A stretch of DNA of 64,000 nucleotides from Larix kaempferi (taxonomy: Eukaryota; Streptophyta; Pinopsida; Pinales; Pinaceae). Positions 21,673-33,500 of the stretch are shown piece after piece. Under the pieces are notes generated by a model, which did no database searches, was not told the origin of the DNA, and saw only the letters and a program-made list of their open reading frames with translations. The DNA lies in contig BSBM01000232.1 in assembly GCA_027924585.1 (NCBI GenBank), positions 24,339,501-24,403,500 of the forward strand, written 5' to 3'. The position numbers were made by a program, and so were the translations under genes. How positions within the stretch are numbered: the first letter of the stretch is position 1; every line of letters starts with the position of its first letter.

Positions 21673-22883
21673 TGTAATGTCCTCTTCTACTTAAGCATTG
21701 AGGACCATCCCGCTAACCTATTTGATTCCCATAGGTTCGAGCGGGCACTAACAGTCAGGGAATCAGCTGAGGATTGATACCATATCAGAAAATCTAGGGC
21801 ATTGATATTATATCATCATTAGATAGATAGGGGCCACCTGAGCCAAAGGCCACCTACATGCATGACATCTGAGCATTATTTCATGATGCATGCACCTGAT
21901 TGAGTCTCCAGGCACCTGCATGCAAGTCAACTGCGAATTAGAAGGTAAAGTGATATAATTAGGTCAAAAGTTAGGTTATTTGAGGTCAAGTCTTATAAAA
22001 GAATGGTAAAGTGAATGGAGAAACACACTTATATGATTATTGAATTGAGAATTCAAATTGGAGAGCTCAGCGAGCTAAGTTGGGGTTGAGTGCATGCTCA
22101 GCTAACTGGTATATTTCGGCAGCGAAATCTATCTTCCCTGGTTCATCATCAGGTTGGATCATTCAGATTCAACAGTGCTTCATCATCAGGATCTATTCAT
22201 CAGTTGTTTCAAGAGATCAAGTTATTCACTAGATTGAGGGATTCGCTCTCTTGCTTGGGCGCATTGCTCAATTATACATTCATTCGTTTTACAGTCTACA
22301 AGGAGCAGAACCTCTGCATGTTGCTCCCATCCTTCTCAAAGTGGCCATATTACCCTTCCCCTGGAAGAAGGGCTTCTCTATTGGACTCTTGAGAGAGTTA
22401 TCAGTAGTTGGTACTATTGGAGGACGTTTGCATGCCTGAGGGCGAATTGCTTTGAAGAGATATTCACGTTTTGGGCTATTGAGCCATCACATCTTCCGCA
22501 TGCAGCTTCTATCATCATAAGAGGGGCACTATAACCCTATTGCACCTTGTATGGGTCTTCATCAGTCAAGTATCATTTATGACGGAGCAGTTATAGCTTG
22601 GAGGAGGGCGCACTTATCTCTAGGAGGACGACTTGGCTTATCTCTTTATTCATCCAACATAATATCTGCATGCGGGGATCATCCTCATCGACATTAGCAA
22701 ATCTATACACTGGTATGTACATGCATTAATTCCTCCTACTTTCTAGCATTTTGGTGTTATCTAGGTTACAGATCTGCATGCATGCAGAGATCAAGGTTTA
22801 CTTTTATATTATGTTGAGACATAAGCCTACTAGCCATCTACAGTACACAAAAAAAAGAAAAAATATCAGTTTGGGATATTACA
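21673..22883 (+). mobile_element. 3' LTR of the chromovirus
   Basis: 1211 bp, starting TGTAATGTC and ending GGATATTACA, followed by TSD TCCTT at 22884-22888. It matches 15343-16562 along its whole length with scattered substitutions and small indels. Confidence 0.92.
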
Positions 22884-23690
22884 TCCTTGTTGCTACCGAT
22901 TACTTCACTAAGTCGGTGGAAGCAATTCCCACCAAAAAGGCTACCAAAACTGTGATCGTGGATTTTCTTGAAGATAAGATTATCACAAGATTTGGTGTGC
23001 CCACTAAGATAACCACCGATAATGCCAAAGCATTCAGCTTAGCAGAATTCTCAGCATTTTGTTTCAAGTATGGCATTATCTTATTCCATTCATCAAACTA
23101 TTACCCCCAAGGAAATGGCCTTGTTGAATCCAGCAATAAGAACTTAATGACAATTATAAAGAAAATTGTTGGGGATAATAAAAAATCATGGGATAGCAAA
23201 ATAAAATTTGCACTATGGGCTGACCATATTACCAAGAAGAGTTCCACTGGGAAGTCCCCTTTTGAGTTGGTATATGGCATGGAGGTTCAATTACCTATTC
23301 ATCTTAAGCTACCAGCATACCAGTTACTTCAACCTTTCAGTTCAGATTAGGACGCCATTCAAAATAGAATCAATCAGATTGTTGACTTGGATGAGAGCAA
23401 AACGAAGGATGTTGATAAAAGCATTAGGAATCAGGATAAGATAAAGAAAATTTTTGATAAATCTACCAGACCTAGAGCTTTTCAGATAGGTGACACAGTG
23501 TTACTTTGGGATAAGAGAAGAAAGAAACCAAGCTTGCATGGAAAGTTTGACAGCCTCTAGATGGGGTCCTTTATCATATATGATTTGGCTGGTGCCAATT
23601 CTTTCTTTCTCAACGACATAGACGGAGAACAACTCAACTTGCCAGTTAATGGGCAGTTCATGAAACTATTCTTTAGAGATAATATCTAAT
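22884..23690 (+). pseudogene. gypsy-A integrase, catalytic core and C-terminus
   Basis: The reading resumes with VATDYFTKSVEAIPT, the integrase core right after the first catalytic region. TTDNAKAF carries the second Asp, and NYYPQGNGLVESSNK the Glu. A C-terminal GDTVLLWDKR...PSLHGKFD segment and the end LFFRDNI follow. In-frame TAG codons occur at 23348-23350 and near 23558. It is collinear with the almost intact copy at 61277-62050. Confidence 0.88.
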
Positions 23691-24022
23691 GCCTAAAAGG
23701 GCATCTGTGTATCAGGGCTTTTCTAAACCCTACTCTTTTATTTTTATACATTATTTCAGTATAATATTTTTTGTATACTAGTTTTGTATCATAGCATGTA
23801 TATATTAATTTTTGTATATTATGCATTGCATATTATTGTGCAACTTCATACTTCATTTGGCTTATTTTTATATAACATGTGATTAATACACTTTTGGTGT
23901 CATGCAGAAAACTGAAGATTCTAGATCCTCGCATGATTTCCAGCTTTAAAGAAACTATCAATCACGCATCCCACAGTTGGAGCCAGATGTTGTCCATTGA
24001 AGTTGCACCATGGTGAACAACT
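23691..24022 (+). other. gypsy-A 3' untranslated region
   Basis: AT-rich non-coding stretch with repeated TTTTGTATA words, closely matched at 62051-62375 in gypsy-D. No typical long polypurine tract is visible before the LTR. Confidence 0.7.
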
Positions 24023-27000
24023 TGTGAACCACAAAAGACTTGAACGATATCATTGTTCACTTGCCAGATTTCAGTGTTCATCAGGCAAATTTTTGCCCTT
24101 TGTAATAATTTGCATGTCCAAACCCCTGGTGGGGAATTGTAATAAGTTGGTCTAGCATGAGTTCTTTTTTAAAGAAGCTTGGTCTACCTTAGGTTTACTA
24201 TCATAGGGATACTCTAGAGTGTTTTTTCCTTAGGAATTATGCATTACTCGTCAGTGGTGTATAATCCTTGAGTTTTTTACTCACACCTTCAAAGCTGGAG
24301 TACTCACATGATGGTCGAACTTAGGGAGATTATTAAAGCTTGTATGTACGTATTTTTTAAACATGCTAGCCATCAGTAATGAGTCATATGCACATGCACT
24401 AGATCCCCTAGGATTTTTGAGTCATTCTAAGAAAAATATTTTTTCTCAGTTTATGAGATTTTTTAATAATTTAATTAAAAAAGTCAAAAAGTGATAAAAG
24501 ATGGGTTAGGAGGTGAAATTTGGCATGGGGGTGCTCGTTTTCTAACCCTGAGCACCCATAAAACCCCTAAACCCACTTTTCCTAAGTTTTGAATGAATGG
24601 TATTCACTTAAATAAATTTCTCTCCAAAATATTAAAAATGAATTATTTAATTCAAGAATAATGGATTTGGAGAAAATCCAAACTCCTAAATAAATGTAGG
24701 TTTGTCTGGGGAGTTAGCTCTAACATGGCATTAGCATTTAAGAGAAATATCAATCAAATTTGGTAGATTCCAATCAAAGATTGGATTGGAATGAGGTGTC
24801 TCCTCTTGAATATTTTCGCCCTCCTTCCTCTTCGGCGACTTTTGGAGGTGGCACCATCTTGTTGATTGGAGGAGATCCCAATGCTCATGAGGGAGGCGCC
24901 TTAGTGAGGTGGCAGCCATCCCACTCAATAGAACCCCATCGACCACATCAATTGAGATTTGATCTACCATTTGTCATCTTCTCAACTCTCACTCACTCTC
25001 CTTCACCAATTCGACTTCCTCTTGAGAGTTGCTATAAAAGCAAGGCTCTTGCTCTATTTTTCATATGGATGCAAGAAACCTTTGTTCATTGTACTATTGA
25101 TAATATTCTGATTAATGCAAGTGAAGACTTTGGAGGTCCATGGGTGTACAATTTTGATGCATGCAAGTTTATGAGGTGATATTGCTATAATTTAGCTTTT
25201 TCTTGTTTATGTATGATTGTGGATTTAGCTTGAATGTTCATGGAATAAGCATTTACGGTTCTTAACTTGCTTATTTGTGTATTGCTTTTGAAAGACTAGG
25301 AAGTAGCCAACTATACTAGGTTGTATTTAGGCTCTTTCAAATTTTTCTTTATCAAGCACACTAAATCTAACTCATTATATGCAAGGATTTGTTTAAGTTG
25401 TGCAGATCATAAGCTTGAAGAGGGTTTTGAACTTGGTTGTCTCTTCTCCCCTCTTCAACACAAATTTCACAAACTAATCTTGTCTTTCAGGGATTTTCTA
25501 AGGCCTAACAAAGATCAAGCTTGAGCTTGAAGGGATCTATCCATCTCAAAACTTCAAATCTACTCTCTCTCTTTCCCTTTTTGTTATTTTTTCTAAGTGT
25601 TTAAGAAGTAGATCCATATTATTTTGCAAGTATTTCAGATCTATAACACTTGGAAATTATCTTCTAGATCAGATTCAAGTACTTAAAAGTTCTTCTAGAG
25701 GTTGGAATTTTTTATACTTAGAATTTTTTTCGAAATTTTTCTAAGTGTAAAATTTTTCAAAATTTTTTATTTTTCTTTTGTGTTTTCCATCATATTCTAA
25801 ACACTTTACTTGCTAATTTTTAGCAGGTCCAAAGAAAAAGAGGAGGAAGCTCTGGCGAAAAATCGACAAATCTTGCCAAAAATACCTTCCAAATGACCCA
25901 TTTTTTCAATATTTCATAATATCAGCTTGTAAGCCCTTAGATCCAAGTCTAAAAGGACTAAGAGGCACTTTTCATTTGGAAAATTTGTAAAATATTAAAC
26001 GAGAGCAATGGGATACTCAGTTCCCACACCCCATCCTCCCTGGGGGGATTTGTGTATTTTGTACATTTTCGTGAGATTGATTTTTTCTAACCCCACTACT
26101 TTCACACACTCACTTCATTATTGTAGGATGTATACTTTTTGCATTTCTTCATAAAAAAATTTAAATCATTTAAATTTTTGCAATTAGTGTTAGAGATAAA
26201 ACCGACTTCATCGCCACGAAGTATGCTCTCACCTCCACCCAAAGGCATTTGCTGATTAGTGGAGGTTGATCAAAAAAGTGACGCATAAGTTTGGCGTTTA
26301 GCATCTTGTTTACTTTTCAATTTCCATAGCTTAACTGTTTAATAAAAAGAACCCAAAGTCTCTTGAACTTCGCTGAAAAGCAAGTCAAGAGCACTCTCTG
26401 TCGGAGAGTACAATGGTTACATGTTCAATTTAAATAAATCATTTCGCTACCACTACGTATGCTCTACCTTTTTCGGGATTCCCATAAACAGTTGGAAGCA
26501 CTCTTTAATTTCCACACTTAACTTAATAAGTCACTAATAAAATTAACATCCCTTTAAGATAAGTGAAAATTCGGCACTTCAACTAGACTTTGTGTGGGGA
26601 AATTCTGCCTGCGGACGCTGGAACCACTGTACTTAGATCTTGGGGACACCGTTAGACTACATCCCTGGTTGGTGTAGTGTTGAAAACACTCTTGAGACTC
26701 TGGAAGCCAACATGTCCTTATACGGAACCACCAACTTCTAAATTTTCGGACATTCCTCTTTGTACCTTACGGTATCTCGAGAGTTCCCCTTTTTTCCCTA
26801 ATCAAGATTCACAATTAATAATCTAAAACCAACCAAGAGACACTTGCACAACATTTCCCTTTTTCAGCAATTATCAATTTTTTCACTGTGTTGACTTGAT
26901 AAGGCATTGGTCCTTGCACTTTATTTGCTTATTATCATATCAAGCCATCATGCATCTATATTTATACAGTTATCATCATTTTATGCTAGTAAAAAGACTT

Positions 27001-27267
27001 CTTTAATTTTTGTTGCAATTATATCTTGAAACCCCTTAATCAAACTCCCAAAACCTTAAAACAACCCATCAACTAATTGGAAAACCCTAATAACCTTAGT
27101 AACATTCCATAGGGACTACCCCCTTTGGCTTTCGTTGGGAATTTTGCCTAAATGGAGGAGTCAGGAACCAAGTGACATACTTGACTCGAGACTTGCCACC
27201 ACGGGCACACCAAGCTGCAGCGTAGATTTCTACTGCGACAAAGACGGTGTGTAATCCGGCGGCAACA
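24023..27267 (+). mobile_element. 3' LTR of gypsy-A (3.2 kb)
   Basis: Starts TGTGAACCAC and ends CCGGCGGCAACA. The start is set by comparison with 62376 (gypsy-D) and the inverse copy ending at 33255. The end is set by the inverse copy starting at 30040. Internal landmarks shared by the copies include the CATGTCCA block, the GAGCACCC block, a TATA box at 25032-25040, a GAGGTCCATG block after it, a CCCTGGGGGGATT block, the ACGAAGTATGCTCTCACC block and an AGGGACTACCCCCTTTGGCTT block. Confidence 0.8.
25032..25040 (+). promoter_or_regulatory. TATA box in the gypsy-A LTR
   Basis: CTATAAAAG followed by CAAGGCTCTTGCTC. The same element lies at 32232-32241 on the minus strand in the sister LTR. Confidence 0.6.
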
Positions 27268-27561
27268 ATCATGACAAAATGGGTTGTGCTTTAATGGATT
27301 TAATCAAACTCCTTAACCTGTCTTATCATGCAATTCATATTTAACAACGTACTGTTGATCCAATGCATATTTGAGTAGAGCCAATAAGATGTAAATATGC
27401 ATGAACTCCTGGACTGTTAACAAAAAGATGACATACAAAGTATTTGACAACAAGAAGATGAGACACAAAGTAATTACAGCAGTTACCAATAAAGAAACAT
27501 GGAGCAGTTCAAAATATGGAACTGAGAAGCTATAAAAAATTAATATGATTCTTCAGCATAC

Positions 27562-27598
27562 CATCAGGTCTCCTTAGCAGGCCTGGTGTATCAGTCAC
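27562..27598 (-). CDS. PDE318-like: GTPase exon with G3 motif (DTPG)
   Basis: Acceptor TATAACAG, donor GATG|GTATG. The 37 bases encode VTDTPGLLRRPD plus one base (phase 1). This is the most downstream exon visible. Only 294 bases separate it from the gypsy-A LTR end. Confidence 0.8.
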
Positions 27599-30500
27599 CT
27601 GTTATAGATTGAGAGATTTTCCTTCAGAAATACAGAACATAATTGGCAAAAATGCAAATCAATCTAAACAAGACCTCAAAGTTCAAATTGATGAGGCAGC
27701 AACCATTATGTGTACCTGGAAACGTTCATGGTTTATAGTAATGTGGCCCATTAGAATCCCTCTAGTTGTGAACGGATAGTTGCAAACCTGAAAAATACAG
27801 AGTAAAGTAAACAACCATATCATGATAAGGAAATAAAATGTCAAAAGCATAGGAGCTTTAGAAAATAGCATCACATTATCAATATTATGTTTTTCTTTTC
27901 GAGGATAAACACCTCAGGCTTCCCCGTTGAAAGAATCCTAACTAAAGATGACTTTCCCACATTTGGAGCTCCAACAAGGCAGAGAGTAGGTGTTTCAAGT
28001 TTCACAACAGGCATTGCTCGCAATGTCTGCAAGATTAACCAATAAAACTCTTGTCAGAGAATATATAAAAGCTTGCAAATACAATTCATACCATTGGATG
28101 TGAATGCTGCTTAAGGACTTCATTTAAAAATGAGTATGCATGGGATAGAAAAAAAATTGTAATTGTATTAAATCTGTTTGTTGTTAAACTTCCACATTAA
28201 GAGGCTCCCAATAAAGTCCTTGGGGAAAGGTTGCACGTAGATGGGAAAGATCAAATATTTGAGAGTGCAAGCAATGGTATTACTTCCAATATTGGAGATC
28301 AAGGGAATATTGGAAAGGAATAAAATAAAATGTAAAGAGCTAATATGGAACAGAGGAGAACAGGGATAGAGAGAGATTGCTACAGCCTAGCAATGACCTA
28401 AAGTATCTTACCCATGGCACATGAGCCATGCAACCATTGACTGGGCTTCTTTTCCTTCTTCTTCTTATTGTTTATAATATATATTTCAAACAATCTACAC
28501 AAAGTATTAGATGGCATTTTTTGCTTTGTTTTGAGACCCATGATGTTGAGAATCATTGTTAAGTTCAAAAGTGTTATTAGGAGACCATTGCTCCCTAAGA
28601 CTTTAAAATGTAGCGAAGATGTGTCCTTTAGTCATTATGACAACTATGCTAGAAGTTGATTAGTTAGATATAGAGGCAGGTACACAGCTACCTAAACTTC
28701 TACATTTGATAAGTACGTAAGTGTAAGAAAGAGGGGGTCAGTCAACCCCGAACTCCTCACAATGTATATTTGTTTTGAAACATATCTGTTATGCCTGTTG
28801 TATAATTAAACCTTGCAACGTTATGGTATCATTGCCATTGTAAAGAGTCACAACGAATCCAATGGATAACATATGAAAAGTCTTCTCTAAGGCTGGGCGA
28901 GGGGTCAGTCAACCCCGAACTCCTCACAATGTATATTTGTTTTGAAACATATCTGTAATGCCTGTTGTATAATTAAACCTTGCAACTTTATGGTATCATT
29001 GCCATTGTAAAGAGTCACAACGAATCCAATGGATAACATATGAAAAGTCTTCTCTAAGGCTGGGTGATAACAGCACATCGGAGATTGAGAGCATGGAAGT
29101 GGAAGGCGAGAATTATTTCAGAAAAGAATGATGCTAGTGAGCTTCAATTATTGTTGTACTTTAATAGAAGTTGCCAAAAGTTTGCATACACCATGTTATA
29201 TTGCTGCTTAAATATCATTTATGTCCAACCATTGAACTTGGTTGATTTGACAATAAAAATTTAGTGCCCACTAGTGAATCAATAAAATATTAATATAATG
29301 TTTCCTAATGTTCAATACCAGCCCAAGATGGTTAAAATTTGTTACATAATTGAAAATATCAATGCTTCAGTTGGTGTCAAAACATGATTTAAGTAGTTGG
29401 ATATGCACTGTATTGACGATGAAGCATACAATAATGAGGAGCAGGTAATAATTCAAACTGAAGGTGGCATGATTGATAATTTGACATGAAAACAACAAAT
29501 GAAATCACTCTTATTAATGTAAGAAAGTGATCATGGAGAGCGGTGCAGTAGGATCTCACTTTGAAGTTGAATACAACACTTCATAAAATAGAGTGGTGAA
29601 GCTTCTCTTAAAAACTGAAAGACTTCATATACACATTCTAGACATATTAGAGATAGCCTAGGTCCTACATTCTTTGCTAAATCACCTCTATGCGATGACA
29701 TGTGGAATGGAAGTGGATAGTATGGTTGCTCTTTAAACACTTTGTTCTTATATGTAATTCAAGTGTATATGAAAGTAATGATACACACATTTATTATTCT
29801 TAAACATTGATGGCGAAGAAAGACAAGAAGAACCATTGATGTTCATATAGTTTCAAGAAGAATTTATGCAATTCATTGGAGTCAACGCTGTTATTGGTTT
29901 TTGTTGAGTTGATTTTATATTTGATGCTTTAATTTTAGAGATTTTTTTCTAGATATGGTTTGGACTCTAAGCACAAAATCAAATAGGATATGAAAACATG
30001 CAAAAAACTATTTTTGGACAAGGATGTGTGAATTAGGTGTGTTGCCGCCGGATTACGCAGCTGGTTAACGCAGCAAAAGTCTATGCTACTGCACGGTGCG
30101 CCCTTGGGGGCAAGTCTCGAGTCAAGGCTGTCACCTAATCTTGACTCCTCTGTTTAGGCCAAACTCCTAATCGAAGCCAAGGGGGGTAGTCCCTATGGAA
30201 TGTTTCCAAGGTTTTTAGAATGTTTCAGTGAATTAATTATGAATGTTGTTTAAGGAGTTTTTTAAGGAAGTTTATGATTAAACAGTTTCCAAGATTGTAT
30301 TGCAAAATTGTCTAGGAAAGGCTTTCACCAGTGAAATAACACAACAACCAATATAGATGGCACAACAATGATATTAAGCAAATAAATGAACAATTTGTTG
30401 TGGACCAATGCCTTATGGAGTCAATGTGCAAGATAAAAATTGTTGCTGAAAGAGAAAATGTTTTGCGATTGCCTCTTGGTTACTTTTAGACTATTAGTGA

Positions 30501-33500
30501 TTCAAAGTTATTTAGGGAAAAGGGGAGCTCCCGAGATATTGTGAGGTACAGGGAGAAATGTTCGAAAACTGAAAGATGGTGGCTCCTCACGAGAACGTGT
30601 GGGCTGGAATGGAGTCTCTAGGGCGGTGTCCAACACTACACCAACAAGGGTGTAGCCTAACTATGCCCTGAGGCCGCCTCCCAGTTGTTCCCGCTTCCTC
30701 TGAGAAATTTCCCCACAACTCTCAATTATTTGTAGTGCTGGATTTTCACTATGTGAGGGGTTGTATATTTCATTAAGTGAGTTATTAGCTTAAATGTGAA
30801 AGATTAAAGAAGTGGCTACAATCGTTTATGATTTCCCACAGGCCCAGGCAACATGCCCGCAAGGGGAAAGAGCATACTTTGATATGTAAGCCAAATGTTT
30901 ATTCTGGTTAAAGATTGTAAGAAAAGAATATTCAAAACTTAAAACAGAAGTAAAGCAACACAAAACCTATGTGTCACTTTTCTGATCATCCACCACTAAT
31001 CGCAAATCCTTTTTGTGGTGGTGAGAGCATACTTCGTGGCAACGAGGCTTTTGTGTTATTTCTAATCTACACTTGCAAAAATGAAGAATGAAGAAGTAAA
31101 AGAAAAAATTATTAAGTTAAAGTATACACACTGCGAAAGGAAAAGTGTGTGTGTGTTTGTTGTGTTGTTAGAAAAATTTATTCACAAAATTTTGACAAAA
31201 TGCAAATCCCCCCAGGGGGGATGGGGTGTGGGCGTTGAGTATTCCACTACTCTCGTTTAATGATATTACAATACTTGCTCAAATAAATGTCGCTTTAGTC
31301 CATTTTACTTGGATCTAAGGGCTTACAAAATTCTAGAAATAAAAGCTTGAAGAAAGGGGGTCCACGGAATGTCTTTTTGGCACTTTCTGGTGGAAAACGG
31401 GCAGAACTTCTTTCTGTATTTCCTTGGACCTGCTAAAAACCAGCAAGCTAATATGATTAGAATATGATCGGAAAAAAGAAACAAATATAAAAAATTTGAA
31501 AAAAAAAATTGTACTTGAAAAAATATTTGAAAACATTTTAAATGCAAGTACAAAATTTAGTCCAGATCTAGTGATAGAGAAAACTTCTTGAGAATGCTAA
31601 GATCTAACTTTTTCAATATGCTTAAAGATGAATAGATCTGAAATAATTATACATAAAAGACCTAGATCTATTTCTTAAGCATTTAACAAAATTTAAAGGG
31701 AAAGAATAAGTTTTGTTTTGAGAGAGATGGATGAAGATCTTGGCCTCAAGCTCTTGTTCTTGCAATGTTCTTGAGAAGCATCTGTAAGCAAAAGATATTA
31801 GAGAAAAGGAATGCCCAAAGAGAAGAAGAAGAACCGAGTTCCAATCCTCCTTGTAGCCTGTGATCTGCAGCTTAAGAAAACAAGACTTGCAACAAAAACT
31901 GTGAGATCTAGTGTGTTAGAATAGAAAGAAAGAAAAAGAACCTAAGTATAGCCGAATATTGTTGGTTACTTCTAAATCTCTTTACATCTAAACACAAATA
32001 AGTAAATTATCAACCGTAAATGCTTATTTCTATAGCACATAAACTAGATCAAACATGTAAATGAAAGCAAGAAATTGCAAAATAAGACACAATATCACCT
32101 CATAAGCTCATAATCCAACACCAATGCATGCGATGGACCTCCAAATTCTTTCAAATATATTCAAAGAGAAACAAATTACAAATTGAGCAGAGGTTCAATG
32201 CATCCATCATAACAATGGAGCAAATGACCTCGCTTTTATAGAGTGAGAGAGAGGAAGGGCGCATCAATGGAGAAGGGGTGCATTCCTTGAGAGGAGGGAT
32301 CAAGATCCCAATCCAATCCTTGATTGGATCATTTCTTTGAGTTCTAATAAATGGGAAGGCTGCCACCTAAGGCAGGCGCCTTCCTCCAACCTTGAGATCA
32401 TCACCCAAGCCACAAGATGGTGCAACATGGGCAAGTCGCCCAAGAGGGAGAGAGGGAGCACTCTCTTCAAGAGGACAACTCGCCTACCTAAATCCCTTGA
32501 TTGATTCCTCCAAAATTTGATTGGAATATTTATTAAATACCCATGCCAACTCAACTGGGCCTTCTCAAAGACAAATTCCATTGATTTAGGAATTTGATTT
32601 TCTCTCATATTTATTATTTTTTTAATTAAATAATTCCTCAAAAATAATTTTGAGAGAATTTTATTTAAGTGAAAAATAATCACTTGGAACCTAGGAAACG
32701 TGGGTTTAGGGGTTTTGTGGTTGCTCTAGGTTAGAAAACGAGCACCCTCTTGCCAAAATTCACCTCCTAACCACACTTTTATCAACTTTTTGACTTTTTA
32801 ATTAAAATATTAAAAAATCCCATTAAACGTGAAAAATTATTTTTCTCTCAATGACTTAAAAATCCTAGGGGACCTAGTGCATGTCCATATGACTCATTAT
32901 TTATGGTAGCATGTTTAAAAAACATAAACACATCGGATTTAATAACCTCCCTAGGCTCGACCACCATGGAAAATACTCCAGCTTTGGAGGTATGAGTGAA
33001 AAAATCAAGAGATATACGCCACTAATCGGCAACGCATAATTCCTAAGGAAAAAACACTCTAGAGTATCCCCTTAACGGCAAAACCTAAGGCAGGCCAAGC
33101 CTTTTACAAAAGTATCATGCTTAGACGAACTTATTACAATTTCCCCATGGGGTTCTGGACATGCAAATTTTACAAAGGGCCAAAAATTTGGCCTGGTGGA
33201 CTTCTGAACTCTGGCAATGAACAATATAAGTTGTTCAAGTCTTCTGAGGTTCACAAGGAATCCACCTAAGTAAGAATAGATTTAGTACATACAACTCTTC
33301 AGAAACAAATGACCGAACCTGACGGGTTATGATACTCAAGATCTACAGCAGCTACAACTGTTGCTCTTGGGAAATGCGCCCCCCTGCTAACAGTTCGGAT
33401 CTGGACCTTTTGAAGATCTGTCGCAGCCCGTCTCAGGATGTACTATCTTCCCCTATACTCCACTACCTTGATCTTCTTTGTCTGGAATGAATGCCTGCTC

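Larger units (their letters stand above)
15343..22883 (+). mobile_element. Ty3/gypsy chromovirus nested in the gypsy-A integrase
   Basis: Complete outline with 5' LTR 15343-16562, initiator-Met primer site 16564-16575, gag-pol 16612 to about 21640, purine tract, 3' LTR 21673-22883 and 5-bp target duplication TCCTT. The pol C-terminus has a chromodomain-like segment (VQWRDLPIEKATWEGE), which places it among chromoviruses. An internal deletion removes protease and the RT N-terminus, and a hAT-like element interrupts pol at 19185-20227. By eye the first 175 bases of the two LTRs differ at about nine sites. Confidence 0.92.
6259..27267 (+). mobile_element. Ty3/gypsy Tat-like element gypsy-A (interrupted by copia-2 and a chromovirus)
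   Basis: The modules read gag (partial), protease, extra RNase H, RT, RNase H, integrase, 3' untranslated region, long 3' LTR. The 5' LTR and gag N-terminus are missing, and the left edge abuts the copia-1 LTR. Two retrotransposons lie within it: copia-2 at 9368-14302, which destroyed part of the RT, and a chromovirus at 15343-22883 with target duplication. Without these two, the gypsy sequence is about 8.5 kb. Stops occur in nearly every module. Confidence 0.8.

Noticed and set aside
24760-25179. 139-residue ORF in the gypsy-A LTR
   Set aside because: It spans the U3/R region with the TATA box. No homologous frame is kept in the sister LTRs.
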